In this document: positions 8,359 through 16,131 of the stretch, piece by piece
Position numbering within the stretch: the first letter of the stretch is position 1
How the letters are laid out: each line of letters starts with the position of its first letter
Source of the DNA: a virus
Virus record (IMG/VR): IMGVR_UViG_3300028920_000151
Span: 1-39,031 of that record
Direction: 5' to 3' (one strand)
DNA length: 39,031 nucleotides
The notes under the pieces: generated by a model
What the model saw: only the letters and a program-made list of their open reading frames with translations
What the model was told of the DNA's origin: nothing
Databases searched by the model: none
Position numbers and translations under genes: made by a program

Positions 8359-8386
8359 AGATACGAAATTAAGGGGAGGAACAACA

Positions 8387-9382
8387 ATGGCGTCACGCAA
8401 GAAAACGACAAAGAAGGCAGCGTCGGCCGCTGCACCGACCGGGACCCAAGTCGACAAGGCGAAGTATGTGATCTTCATCGTCGACGGGGGCATTGGTAAG
8501 AACATCATGGCTACGGTGCCGATCCGCGGCATACGGGCCAAATACCCGGACAAGAAGATCGTCGTGGTATGCGGATACCCGGACGTCTTCAAATTCAACC
8601 CCAACGTCTACCGGGTACATCCGTTCCAGAATACGCCCGATTTCTACGACAACTACGTGGCCGATGAACAGGCGGTGGTGCTCAAGGCCGAGCCCTATCT
8701 GGACAATCGGTACGTCTACAAGCAGGGGCCCCTGCATTGCAGCCAGCTCTGGTGTGAAATGCTGGGCGTGCCGTTCGACGACTCAAAACCGGATCTTTTC
8801 CTCAACAAGAAGGAACTGAGCCAGGCCAAGAACTTCGTACAGAGCAAGAACCGGCCGGTCCTGCTCATCCAGTTCAACGGGGGTGTGCCTCCGCGGCCAA
8901 ATCCTCAGGATCCGAAACAGGTCGTGCCGGCACCCAAGATGTTCGCCCGAAACCTGCCGATGCAGACGGCCATGCACGTGGGCCAAGAGCTGAGCGAAAA
9001 GTATCACGTTATGGTGGCGGGAGCGGCTACACAGCCGGTCTGGGAGGGCGCTGAGCGCGTTTCCTACCCATTGCGCCAGACGTTCGCTATCGTCCCCCAC
9101 GTACACAAGCTGCTGCTCATCGATAGCATGATGCAGCACGTGGCGGCAGCCCTCGAAAAGCAGGCAGTTGTCTGTTGGTGCGGCACGAGTCCGGATCTCC
9201 TGGGCTACGAGAGTCACATCAACCTGCGGATGAAGGAGTGCCCGACACCCGAGTGTCACCGGCCCAACAGTTACCTGTGGGACCGGGATGCCAAGGGCCA
9301 GCCGTGGGACTGTCCGCATGGCGAAGCGTGTGTCTGGCACGATGAGGCCGACATTCTGGCAGCCCTGAAGAAGAGCAAATAG
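8387..9382 (+). CDS. GT9-like (heptosyltransferase-type) glycosyltransferase
   Basis: A 331-residue protein. ATG 8387 follows GGGGAGGA with good spacing; an upstream open frame overlapping the previous gene lacks a ribosome site. After a Lys/Ala-rich start, VIFIVDGGIGKNIMATVPIR (residues 28-47) corresponds to the N-terminal Rossmann strand and Gly-rich loop of ADP-heptose:LPS heptosyltransferases, and VVVCGYPDVF to the next strand. The C-terminal half has LLLIDSMMQHVAAAL and VVCWCGTSPD, the nucleotide-sugar-binding region of GT-B folds, equivalent to D[ST]-x-x-x-H[LV]A. A Cys/His cluster (CPTPECH, CPHGEAC) near the end is atypical. Donor and acceptor are unknown. It ends at the strong terminator before the convergent terminase gene. 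Confidence 0.65.
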   Translation: MASRKKTTKKAASAAAPTGTQVDKAKYVIFIVDGGIGKNIMATVPIRGIRAKYPDKKIVVVCGYPDVFKFNPNVYRVHPFQNTPDFYDNYVADEQAVVLKAEPYLDNRYVYKQGPLHCSQLWCEMLGVPFDDSKPDLFLNKKELSQAKNFVQSKNRPVLLIQFNGGVPPRPNPQDPKQVVPAPKMFARNLPMQTAMHVGQELSEKYHVMVAGAATQPVWEGAERVSYPLRQTFAIVPHVHKLLLIDSMMQHVAAALEKQAVVCWCGTSPDLLGYESHINLRMKECPTPECHRPNSYLWDRDAKGQPWDCPHGEACVWHDEADILAALKKSK

Positions 9383-9416
9383 GCCTGTTAATAAGTAGGC
9401 CAATCGCGTTATAAGT

Positions 9417-9474
9417 AAGTGAGAATGTTGAACGTGTGTTTCATAGCACCGCTCGGCGTTCTCACTTTCTTTTT
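9417..9474 (+). terminator. Rho-independent terminator after the glycosyltransferase
   Basis: AAGTGAGAA (9417-9425) pairs with TTCTCACTT (9459-9467). The stem extends inward through wobble and Watson-Crick pairs (TGTTGA with TCGGCG) and is followed by TCTTTTT. It separates the convergent glycosyltransferase and terminase transcripts. A smaller GGCCT/AGGCC hairpin precedes it at 9383-9401. Confidence 0.8.
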
Positions 9475-9491
9475 GGGTCTTTGTTTTTAGC

Positions 9492-11285
9492 CTAGACGTT
9501 GAGCGCGGCCAGAATGTCCGCCGGGTCGACGTGGTCGATCGACGGTGCGGTGCCTTCACCTTCCATGTCCTGGGCGCCCATGGCGTGGGACGGAACGATG
9601 TTGACGATATTGCTGTTCATCAGCCTCATGGCCAGCATTGTGGCAAAGCACAGGGCGTGTGCAAAGTCGTCGGGACGATTGGGGTTCCGGGCGAATCTAC
9701 GGTGCGTGAGACCCCCGCTTTCAATGAGTTCCTCATACGGGCTCAACAAGTCGTCGGTGTAGATCTTGAACTCGTCCTGCGGCGGGAACTGCAACCGACC
9801 GTACCTGATGGCCAGGAACATGAGCTCCAGGGCCGTTACCTTATCTACGGTCCACCGATGGTGACCCAGGATGGGGTTGTAGTTGAGCAGCCTATTCTGT
9901 TTCGTGTACATGATCTGTATGACGGGCAGCCCAAACTGGCGCTCCAGGAGGACGTTTTTGTCGAAACCGACACCGAAGTCTGCTGCGAGCATGCGGCAGC
10001 CATAATAGCGCTGGGCCTGGGTAATGGCCTTCAGCGTCTCATCGGGATCGAATCCGACGAATCGGCGTGCCCATAACACGTCGATCTTTCCATCGGGCTT
10101 GACGCCGATGATGGTGTGGACCGTGAAGGATTGGTGTTCTGCAATACCCCAGTCCACACCGCCGACAGTGAACACGTAATCACGTAGACGCTTCTGCAGG
10201 TCTTCGACGGAGGGCAATACGCTTTGCCGGGTGATATCTTCCTGGGTGATCAGCCGTGCTCCTATGGAGCATGATATGCCCAGGACTTCCTGCATGATAA
10301 TTGGAAGCGGCAGACGCAGGACCTTGCGCATGAGCGCGCTCCATTTTACCGGATCCTCGACGATGGCCGGCACCACAATCTGCGGAATGTGGAGGCCCCT
10401 GAACACGCTCATGCGGTCCGGATAAGCGGGGACGAACTGTCCCTGTCGTACATTCAACAGTTTTCCACACTTGACACAATGAACACCATCGGATCTTATC
10501 ATATTCAGCACGTCACCATCGACGTTTGGAATGTTCCAATGGTTGCAGCCCGAGCACTTCATGACCCACTCACACATCGAGCTGTCCTGCCATAGGGCCT
10601 CGATGGTGTTGTCTGTGGTCTTAGCGGTGCCCGTGAAACGGCGGAGCCCCCAGTCGGAGGCCGTCAGCGATTCCGAAATAATCGGGATGTTGTCGACCAA
10701 CTGGTCCTGAATTTCGTCAAAATCGATCCGGTCCGCGAAAATACCACGGGCACGGTCGGACGAGGTCTTCGCATAGGTAAGCTGTATGCCGGATCCATTG
10801 CCGAACGCCTGGTGGTGGACGGATTTGACGATTTGACCGTCCGACAGATGCGTGGCCGCATCGCTCTGCAGATAGTTGGCTCGCTGGCAGGACGTGATGG
10901 CTTCCCTAAGGTACAGTGTGCTATAGCGCTGGGTCTGCGCCTGCAGCGGCGCAACGAATAACAATTGAAAATGCGGTATCGAAATCAGATCCAACACCTC
11001 CGATCGGGACAGATTCATTGATTTCCCGATCTGACGACCACACATGAAAATCGTGTCCGGAGGACATTCCGACGGATACATCTCCCTGAACTGTGGGTAA
11101 TTTTCCAGTGAATAGGGTTCCCCGCGGAGCCTGAAGAGATACGGTAATACGTCGGCGCGGTGGATCTGTGTGATTACATCGTCGTACTCATTACCGCGAA
11201 GCAAATTACGCAGTTTGCCTATATCTAGGGAGGACGTCATGTCTGGAATTTGGAAACTATGGACTGATTTACTTGAAAAGTCCAT
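9492..11285 (-). CDS. terL: Terminase large subunit
   Basis: A 597-residue DNA-packaging ATPase/nuclease. Walker A is CGRQIGKS (C82-S89) and the Walker B region is RIDFDEIQD (D190, E191). A four-cysteine finger (CSGC at 244-247, CVKC at 270-273) lies between the domains, as in GpA-type terminases. The RNase-H-fold nuclease has GGVDWG (D378), LAADFGVGFD (D436) and RPDDFAHAL (D539, D540). It would cut concatemers and power packaging with a portal that is not in this window. It is the only minus-strand gene here and converges on the fibre/transferase block. ATG 11285 has no clear ribosome site but lies about 40 bases after a candidate promoter. Met16 (11240) is an alternative that would nearly remove the overlap with a possible plus-strand gene. 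No small terminase subunit is recognised nearby. Confidence 0.95.
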   Translation of the reverse strand: MDFSSKSVHSFQIPDMTSSLDIGKLRNLLRGNEYDDVITQIHRADVLPYLFRLRGEPYSLENYPQFREMYPSECPPDTIFMCGRQIGKSMNLSRSEVLDLISIPHFQLLFVAPLQAQTQRYSTLYLREAITSCQRANYLQSDAATHLSDGQIVKSVHHQAFGNGSGIQLTYAKTSSDRARGIFADRIDFDEIQDQLVDNIPIISESLTASDWGLRRFTGTAKTTDNTIEALWQDSSMCEWVMKCSGCNHWNIPNVDGDVLNMIRSDGVHCVKCGKLLNVRQGQFVPAYPDRMSVFRGLHIPQIVVPAIVEDPVKWSALMRKVLRLPLPIIMQEVLGISCSIGARLITQEDITRQSVLPSVEDLQKRLRDYVFTVGGVDWGIAEHQSFTVHTIIGVKPDGKIDVLWARRFVGFDPDETLKAITQAQRYYGCRMLAADFGVGFDKNVLLERQFGLPVIQIMYTKQNRLLNYNPILGHHRWTVDKVTALELMFLAIRYGRLQFPPQDEFKIYTDDLLSPYEELIESGGLTHRRFARNPNRPDDFAHALCFATMLAMRLMNSNIVNIVPSHAMGAQDMEGEGTAPSIDHVDPADILAALNV

Positions 11286-11436
11286 AGCGGTTGTAGTAAA
11301 CTACTCTTGTCAGCTGAATGCATTCTTGGGATTAGACTATCGGAATCTCGATGATTTGTCAATCCCCAATTGGCAGGAGTATGAAAATGAACAAGACAGC
11401 GATCGAGTACCGGAAGCTGAGATACATGCGGGATAG
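11239..11436 (+). CDS. Possible small protein overlapping the terminase start
   Basis: A 65-residue frame, MSGIWKLWTDLLEKSIAVVV at the start, with a strong GGGAGG 5 bases before the ATG. It would overlap the 5' end of the terminase gene on the opposite strand by up to 47 bases and the next plus-strand gene by 50 bases. It has a moderately hydrophobic amphipathic N-terminal segment and an acidic C-terminus. I recognise no family. The ribosome site is the main support; if the terminase truly starts at 11285 this frame may be fortuitous. Confidence 0.4.
   Translation: MSGIWKLWTDLLEKSIAVVVNYSCQLNAFLGLDYRNLDDLSIPNWQEYENEQDSDRVPEAEIHAG
11334..11362 (-). promoter_or_regulatory. Candidate minus-strand promoter for terminase
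   Basis: On the minus strand TTGACA (11362-11357) matches the -35 consensus exactly. 17 bases later comes TAGTCT (11339-11334), a weak -10. Transcription would begin near 11327, giving a leader of about 40 bases to ATG 11285. A GTAGT/ACTAC inverted repeat at 11293-11304 lies inside this leader. Confidence 0.4.
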
Positions 11437-11551
11437 GTCACGGTGCCTTCCCGACTTGTCCGAAACCGCAACCCCACGGTTCGGAATGCGGGTGTTGAAC
11501 TCACATAGGCGGGGCCAAAAACGAATGAGTGTGTGGACAAAGAATGCTTGA
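11387..11551 (+). CDS. Small basic protein of unknown function
   Basis: A 54-residue protein, MNKTAIEYRKLRYMRDRSR at the start. ATG 11387 is preceded by CAGGAG at a spacing of 7 bases; ATG 11381 is too close. It is rich in Arg and Lys with no membrane segment. Its stop overlaps the ATG of the next gene (ATGCTTGA arrangement), suggesting translational coupling into the cluster of small membrane proteins that follows. No family recognised. Confidence 0.5.
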   Translation: MNKTAIEYRKLRYMRDRSRCLPDLSETATPRFGMRVLNSHRRGQKRMSVWTKNA

Positions 11552-11681
11552 CGTATTACTGGTTGCGGGCGGTATCTATATTATCTTCAGGTTAAGTAGA
11601 CTTGCCCGCCGCATTGGAAAACGTACGGAGGAAGCCTGCCGGAGCGATCTGGACAGGAGCTCCGCTAATACGAAAGGTTGA
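11544..11681 (+). CDS. Tiny membrane protein, 45 residues
   Basis: ATG 11544 lies within the last codons of the preceding gene and the frame ends with TGA at 11679-11681. The N-terminal residues MLDVLLVAGGIYIIFRLS form one transmembrane helix; the rest (ARRIGKRTEEACRSDLDR) is a charged, probably cytoplasmic tail. No independent ribosome site is evident, so expression would rely on coupling. The size, single helix and location beside other membrane proteins would fit a holin- or spanin-type lysis accessory, but nothing proves this. Confidence 0.45.
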   Translation: MLDVLLVAGGIYIIFRLSRLARRIGKRTEEACRSDLDRSSANTKG

Positions 11682-11695
11682 AAGGAGGTAAATCA

Positions 11696-11863
11696 ATGGT
11701 AGCCGCGATCATCTTCGTGGTGCTTGGTTCGGCTATCCTGATCTGCCGACTGGAAGCATTCGAAAATTACGGCGATCAGCTGCGGGAAGAGCTTAGGGCC
11801 GAACGGGAGACGGAGCAGCAGAGGGGAGAAACTGAGATCATCCCGCAGTCGAGGACAGTATAG
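11696..11863 (+). CDS. Small single-pass membrane protein
   Basis: A 55-residue protein. ATG 11696 has a strong AAAGGAGGT 7 bases upstream. Residues 1-18 (MVAAIIFVVLGSAILICR) form a membrane helix, followed by a highly charged helical tail (QLREELRAERETEQQRGE). The architecture of one N-terminal helix and a coiled-coil-like tail resembles i-spanins and small holins in general form only. It is part of the run of small genes between terminase and the DUF932-like gene. Confidence 0.6.
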   Translation: MVAAIIFVVLGSAILICRLEAFENYGDQLREELRAERETEQQRGETEIIPQSRTV

Positions 11864-11887
11864 TCCAACATCCAGGAGGAAGGGACC

Positions 11888-12442
11888 ATGGATAGCGGAA
11901 CGTTAATCATACTGGTCTGGCTCGTAATCACACTGCTGTTTGCGTGGCTGGATGGTGCGCTGGGCTTACTAATGCTTGGGCTGGTTGCAGCTCTGTTGGT
12001 ATACTTTACATTCGTCGGCTTTGCACGACGGCCTGGTTTATTTACCGCTACCCTGCATGAGATCTATCAACGCAAGGAACGGGAGATCCGGAACGAAGTG
12101 CAGCAAGCGCCGCCGAATTCCGACGAGCGAAAGCGCCTGGAGCACAAGGCGAAGAAGAAGATTGAGGCACTGATCAAGATCCGGGCCTTCGACGAGACCT
12201 GGATCCGCAGAGCCGCGGCCTTGTTCTTTCTTGCCACGCTTGCGTGTCCGTGGTTTGGTGCCGGAACGGTACTGTATCTGCTTTCCACCAGTGACAGGGT
12301 GGAGGGCTGGTTTACCAGTAACCTGCAGGCCTACCACGAACGGAAAACGGAGATCGGGGCAAAGGTAACACAAGCCGTTACCGACGTCCTGAAGCCGCAG
12401 GACACGGAGCATATGGATACGTCCAACGAGGAACAAACATGA
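11888..12442 (+). CDS. Membrane protein, about three helices
   Basis: A 184-residue protein; CAGGAGGAAGG precedes the ATG. Two closely spaced hydrophobic segments (LIILVWLVITLLFAWL and LGLLMLGLVAALLVYFTFV, residues 6-46) form a hairpin. A charged cytoplasmic or periplasmic helical region follows (residues 60-105, with ERKRLEHKAKKKIEALI), then a third hydrophobic segment (AALFFLATLACPWFGAGTVLYLL, about 108-131) and a polar tail. No named family is recognised. Candidates are a holin-like lysis protein or an envelope-acting exclusion protein. A pair of hairpins follows the stop, which may end this transcript. Confidence 0.65.
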   Translation: MDSGTLIILVWLVITLLFAWLDGALGLLMLGLVAALLVYFTFVGFARRPGLFTATLHEIYQRKEREIRNEVQQAPPNSDERKRLEHKAKKKIEALIKIRAFDETWIRRAAALFFLATLACPWFGAGTVLYLLSTSDRVEGWFTSNLQAYHERKTEIGAKVTQAVTDVLKPQDTEHMDTSNEEQT

Positions 12443-12443
12443 T

Positions 12444-12504
12444 GGCCATCCACGGCTAACCCCTGTGGATGGCCGCCCATCCGGGGAAGCGTAGCTTCCC
12501 CTTT
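12444..12504 (+). terminator. Two tandem intergenic hairpins
   Basis: First stem: GGCCATCCAC (12444-12453) with GTGGATGGCC (12465-12474), 10 perfect pairs and an 11-base loop. Second stem: GGGGAAGC (12483-12490) with GCTTCCCC (12494-12501), loop GTA, followed by TTT. They fill most of the 98-base gap before the DUF932-like gene. The second is the more terminator-like, though its U-tract is short. Confidence 0.6.
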
Positions 12505-12540
12505 AGGTATTACAGCGAACATGAATAAGGGAGAACGAAA

Positions 12541-13488
12541 ATGACGAAAGCAGCAGAGGCAATGATCAATTCCGACCCATTCTGCGCAGTGCGACTACAG
12601 CAAATCGAGAACAGCCGGGGCGACAAAACCGACAAGTTTATGATCGAACTCCAGGAACCAGCGCCCGACTACAAGGAGGAACAGCTGGAGGAGCACAACC
12701 TCGTACCATCAGAGCCCGGCTTCCGGGAGATCCCGGGTGTGGGCGTCGTCCACAGTGCTGATTACAAGCTGGTCACCAACCAGCAAGTGCACGACATGGC
12801 GCTTCAGGTTATCGACGACACGGGTATGACCTTCGAACCGGTCCCGAGCTTTGGTGCCGGCCATTCCCAGCCGTTGTTCTGGAACGGGCGGCGCTACTCC
12901 GAGAAGTGGTTTTGCAAGGATACCTCGGTGGGTGTGCCCGGCGGGTCCCAGATGATGCTCGGTATCGAGATCGCCAACAGCTACGACGGCAGCTGCAAGG
13001 TAGGCCTTGCCTTCTTTGCGATGCATCTCGTGTGCTCGAACCAGTTTTACAGCGGCAACATGTTGGGCCGCCCGTTTGAGTTCCCGCACGTGAATCGTGG
13101 CGGCGAGCTGGACGAGGACATTGGCGTGGCCATGCGCAAGATTCAGGAGAAATCCCGGGACTTCGCGAAAATCGTACCCAACATGAAAACGCTTCAGGAT
13201 ACCCGGGTGCGAAACGTGGGCGATTTCCTGGACATGCGGAACCGCCTGAAGGCCGGTACGGGTACCGAATTTCGGGACAAGCAATTGCTTGACGAACTCT
13301 CTGGAAATGGTATAACTAACCAGTTGAACATGAGAGATGTCACATACGACGATCCGTCGACTTATTGGAACATTGCTAACGCCTACACGGCGATTACTAC
13401 GCATGCTGTCGGAGGTCCCCGCGGCGCCAACCAGTCGGCCCGCGTCGTGGACTGGTTGCTTCGGGATGCGATCGAAAAGCAGAACTAA
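12541..13488 (+). CDS. DUF932-like phage protein
   Basis: A 315-residue soluble protein resembling the DUF932 (phage/plasmid-related) family. The N-terminal third has ADYKLVTNQQVHDMA and a stretch ending in QPLFWNGRRY. The centre has QMMLGIEIANSYDGSCKVG and HLVCSNQFYSGN, where the 'nS.DGs' and 'R/H-L-V-C-x-N' pieces are family hallmarks. The C-terminal third (RVRNVGDFLDMRNRL to ANQSARVVDWLL) is helical. The molecular function of the family is not established. GGGAGA precedes the ATG. The gene stands between two hairpin-marked gaps, so it may be expressed as its own unit. Confidence 0.6.
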   Translation: MTKAAEAMINSDPFCAVRLQQIENSRGDKTDKFMIELQEPAPDYKEEQLEEHNLVPSEPGFREIPGVGVVHSADYKLVTNQQVHDMALQVIDDTGMTFEPVPSFGAGHSQPLFWNGRRYSEKWFCKDTSVGVPGGSQMMLGIEIANSYDGSCKVGLAFFAMHLVCSNQFYSGNMLGRPFEFPHVNRGGELDEDIGVAMRKIQEKSRDFAKIVPNMKTLQDTRVRNVGDFLDMRNRLKAGTGTEFRDKQLLDELSGNGITNQLNMRDVTYDDPSTYWNIANAYTAITTHAVGGPRGANQSARVVDWLLRDAIEKQN

Positions 13489-13497
13489 ATCAACGGC

Positions 13498-13526
13498 TTA
13501 GGGGTGGAGCTATGCTCCACCCCTAA
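13498..13526 (+). terminator. Strong 13-bp hairpin after the DUF932-like gene
   Basis: TTAGGGGTGGAGC (13498-13510), loop TAT, GCTCCACCCCTAA (13514-13526): a perfect 13-bp stem without a U-tract. It occupies most of the 54 bases between the stop and the next ATG (13543) and sits directly upstream of that gene's GGAAGGAG. Confidence 0.65.
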
Positions 13527-13542
13527 ACTGTGGAAGGAGACC

Positions 13543-13914
13543 ATGCAAGCGGAACTCACATTGCGACTCAAGGACAACGTCGAGGTTGGCCGGGAGAAAA
13601 ACAAACCGGTCGTCGTGTCGCCCGAACATCTCCGGCAAATAAGTATGGCGACAGTGGGCCCCCGGGACGAATGCCAGCGGGCGTTCGAGCACGTTGTCAG
13701 TGATACGATTATGACCCTGATCGGTAGGACATTCGGCGAATTTGAGGGAAAGGTCGAAAAAGCCATTGCAGCGCATGAGGAAGAGCAGGCAAAGAAATCC
13801 AAGAAGAAAACGAAGAAGCCAGAGGACAAGCAGCCGGCTGAGAAGAAGCCCGGTGAAAAGGAACCGAAGGGCCAGCCGCCGGCCGAGACGAAGGACGGCG
13901 AAGAAGGAAAATAG
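13543..13914 (+). CDS. Protein with Lys/Glu/Pro-rich tail, unknown
   Basis: A 123-residue protein. ATG 13543 is chosen because GGAAGGAG is 4 to 5 bases upstream; a longer in-frame start at 13504 would lie inside the hairpin. Residues 1-75 look folded (LTLRLKDNVEVG, ISMATVGPRDECQRAFEHVV). Residues 80-123 are low complexity, alternating Lys, Glu, Pro and Gln (KKSKKKTKKPEDK), probably disordered. No family recognised. The stop is 3 bases before the following zinc-finger gene, so the two are cotranscribed. Confidence 0.6.
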   Translation: MQAELTLRLKDNVEVGREKNKPVVVSPEHLRQISMATVGPRDECQRAFEHVVSDTIMTLIGRTFGEFEGKVEKAIAAHEEEQAKKSKKKTKKPEDKQPAEKKPGEKEPKGQPPAETKDGEEGK

Positions 13915-13917
13915 GCA

Positions 13918-14532
13918 ATGGATCAATCCCAGCCGGCACGAAGGTGTAAGTACTGCAGACGGGTGTTGCCTCTCGACCAGTTCGAGATGCGCCCCAGCGG
14001 ACGCAGAGCCCGACGGTGCGATGCGTGCCGTGAGCAGGATGAGCGCGAAACCGCGGAGAAGGCGCGCTGGGATTGGGCGAAGGCGGTACGCAAGGCCGCC
14101 AGCATGAGCGCCCGCCACGCAGTTCGTACGCCTGAACGGCTTTTCAGCCAGTCGTTGACGTCCGAGGTGATCCATGACCTGATGCGCCTTCAGAACAATC
14201 GATGTGTGCTCACGGGCGAAACGTTCCTGTTACCCCCCGAAGATTACCCGTTGACCGTGCATAAAACCCTGGACAAGTGGCTCGAAAAGCTGCGGCCCAA
14301 GGAACGTGAGAATACGCCCGTACTGGTGCGCTTGAATATCGACGAGAACTGGGAGCCCGGCAATGTGATGTTGATCTGCCTACTGGTGAAACCACTATAC
14401 GAACGCTGCGGAGGCCTCGGACGTTTTCGTGAAACCATAGAGGAATGGAACAAACGCAGGAATAAACCGCCACGCCGGCACGAACTCGCAGAGGAAGGAC
14501 AAAGGAAGAGGCGCAAACGCGCCATAAGATGA
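13918..14532 (+). CDS. Zinc-finger protein with HNH-like C-terminal region
   Basis: A 204-residue basic protein. The N-terminus has a four-cysteine finger, CKYC (C10, C13) and CDAC (C34, C37). The middle (NNRCVLTGETF to WEPGNVMLIC) recalls HNH-endonuclease folds, in which a CxxG knuckle is followed by a strand and GN[VL]xxxC. However, no canonical His-His/Asn-His set is visible: the position normally carrying DH is VRLN. It may therefore be a diverged HNH nuclease or a non-catalytic DNA-binding relative. The tail is highly basic (RKRRKRAIR). It overlaps the RNase H gene by 4 bases (ATGA), placing it at the head of the recombination-gene chain. Confidence 0.5.
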   Translation: MDQSQPARRCKYCRRVLPLDQFEMRPSGRRARRCDACREQDERETAEKARWDWAKAVRKAASMSARHAVRTPERLFSQSLTSEVIHDLMRLQNNRCVLTGETFLLPPEDYPLTVHKTLDKWLEKLRPKERENTPVLVRLNIDENWEPGNVMLICLLVKPLYERCGGLGRFRETIEEWNKRRNKPPRRHELAEEGQRKRRKRAIR

Positions 14533-15071
14533 AACCCCATGCCTACCTATTTGTAGACGGTTCGTCCGCACACAAGGACGATATAGGTGCGTGGGCCGCC
14601 CTAGCGGCCACGATCACACAACGCAAGCTCCTGTACGGCGTCACTTACCCAACGACCATTAGTCGTTGCGAGCTGATGCCCATCGTTGAGGGGCTTCGCT
14701 GGATTAAGCAAAACTGGGTCAAAGGCCGTGGCTTCCGCATCGTCGTCTACTCGGACTCCGAGTACACGGTGAAGACGCTATCCGGCCTCTGCCAGCGGAA
14801 CAAGAACAAAGAGCTTTGGACTGCCCTGGATAAGGTCGCCGAAGGCCTGTGGGTGCGTTATGTGTGGCGGGAACGAAATACGCTGCCATACATGGAGCTC
14901 TGCGACGCCATGTGTGGCGGTCTGCGCAGAGCCACATACAGGGTAATGGAACAGTATTTCAAGGACCCTAAAAAACCGGAGGACGAGATTCCCTACGGGG
15001 CGCTTCCGGACGAAACCGAAGAACACGAAATACAGGGAGATACAACGAATGAAATTCATACACACGGCTGA
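14529..15071 (+). CDS. rnhA: Ribonuclease H (type I fold)
   Basis: A 180-residue RNase HI-like enzyme expected to remove RNA primers from RNA:DNA hybrids. The four carboxylates fit the family: D10 in LFVDGSS, E48 in SRCELMPIVEGL, D76 in VVYSDSEYT and D126 in LCDAMCGG. The length of the core (about 145 residues) is normal; the last 35 residues are an acidic extension (DETEEHEIQGD). The ATG overlaps the stop of the zinc-finger gene (ATGA), and the 3' end overlaps the Mre11-like gene by 23 bases. It is probably part of the lagging-strand machinery with the primase and polymerase encoded downstream. Confidence 0.8.
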   Translation: MKPHAYLFVDGSSAHKDDIGAWAALAATITQRKLLYGVTYPTTISRCELMPIVEGLRWIKQNWVKGRGFRIVVYSDSEYTVKTLSGLCQRNKNKELWTALDKVAEGLWVRYVWRERNTLPYMELCDAMCGGLRRATYRVMEQYFKDPKKPEDEIPYGALPDETEEHEIQGDTTNEIHTHG

Positions 15072-16131
15072 CTGGCATTACGGATACAGGCAATACGGGT
15101 TCCCCCAAAGGGAAGAGGACTTCTACATTGTCGGCCAGCACATCAAGAAGCGCGCCCTCGAATTGCAGGTCAACGCGCTTGTCATTGCGGGCGATATCTT
15201 CGATTCGCCTAAGCCGCCGGCGTATGCGGTGTGGCACGTATGTCAGATCGTACGCGAACTGCGAGAGGCGGACATACTCGTATACGGGATTGATGGCAAC
15301 CACGATGCAGCCAAGGGCTACTGGTTGGGCGTCTGTGGGATCCAGGAGCTGGGGCCCAAGGCTCACGTAGTGAAGGGCATTAAGATTGCGGGCGTACACG
15401 CCACGCGGCCTACGCTTTTCAAGAAGGCCCTGGAACAGATGAGCGCCAACAACTGGCATGCGGACGTGTTCGTGTTGCACCAGGCGCTTGGCGAATTCGC
15501 TGACTTTGAGGCCCAGGACCTGACGGCCCTGGAACTATCGGCACCGCTAGGTGGCCTGGGTGTACGCTACGTGGCAATGGGCGACATACACGATTACAAG
15601 GAGACCGTGGTCGGGGGCGTGCGCTTTGTATATCCAGGTGCACCGGAAATCAACGCGATCGACGAGCAGCACGACAAGAGTATATCGATCGTGGACATCA
15701 CCAAAGACGAGCTGAAGACCGCACTCGAACCCCTGCCGACGCGCTCCGTGCTGGAAACGCACCTGCAGGAGGAGAAAAACCTTGACAACCTCCTGGCGGA
15801 GATTGATAAGGCAAATCAGCCGCTGGCCGTCGTTTGGTATGACCCGGACGTGCGGGAGCTGGCGAAGCGGGCGGAGGCGATCCTGCGTGATAAGGACATC
15901 ATGTACAGGATCTGTCCTCTTTCGAGGGGAAAGTCCACGACGTTGGCCGCCCAACTCAATCGGCAGGGGTTCGAACGTAAGGGGTCCCTGGCACAGTTAA
16001 AGAGCGCCGTTGGGGCGTTCTTCGACGAAAGCAGTGATCAATACCAACTTGTGTTTCAGTTACTTGAGACACCCGACAGTGTTACAGACGTAGTGAAACA
16101 ATACCTACAGTCAAAAGGAGTAGGAACATGA
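15049..16131 (+). CDS. sbcD: SbcD/Mre11-like nuclease (T4 gp47-type)
   Basis: A 360-residue calcineurin-like metallophosphoesterase. The motifs occur in order: HTADWH (H5, D8, H10), AGDIFD (D49), GNHD (N84, H85, D86), LHQ (H144) and GDIHDY (D179, H181). These residues bind two metals and act as nuclease on DNA ends. A C-terminal capping region follows from about residue 220. Together with the Rad50-like ATPase encoded 0.9 kb downstream it should form the end-processing complex for recombination-dependent replication. CAGGGAG precedes the ATG, which lies inside the RNase H gene. The 3' end overlaps the next gene by 4 bases. Confidence 0.9.
   Translation: MKFIHTADWHYGYRQYGFPQREEDFYIVGQHIKKRALELQVNALVIAGDIFDSPKPPAYAVWHVCQIVRELREADILVYGIDGNHDAAKGYWLGVCGIQELGPKAHVVKGIKIAGVHATRPTLFKKALEQMSANNWHADVFVLHQALGEFADFEAQDLTALELSAPLGGLGVRYVAMGDIHDYKETVVGGVRFVYPGAPEINAIDEQHDKSISIVDITKDELKTALEPLPTRSVLETHLQEEKNLDNLLAEIDKANQPLAVVWYDPDVRELAKRAEAILRDKDIMYRICPLSRGKSTTLAAQLNRQGFERKGSLAQLKSAVGAFFDESSDQYQLVFQLLETPDSVTDVVKQYLQSKGVGT

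Noticed and set aside
8057-8386. N-terminal extension of the GT9-like gene into the sulfotransferase-like gene
   Set aside because: The peptide is Ser/Arg-rich shadow sequence, and GGGGAGGA sits correctly before ATG 8387.
15968-15980. GGTTCGAA and GGGTTCGA strings (also near 26959 and 37858) as tRNA T-loops
   Set aside because: All lie inside well-supported coding genes and no cloverleaf surrounds them.
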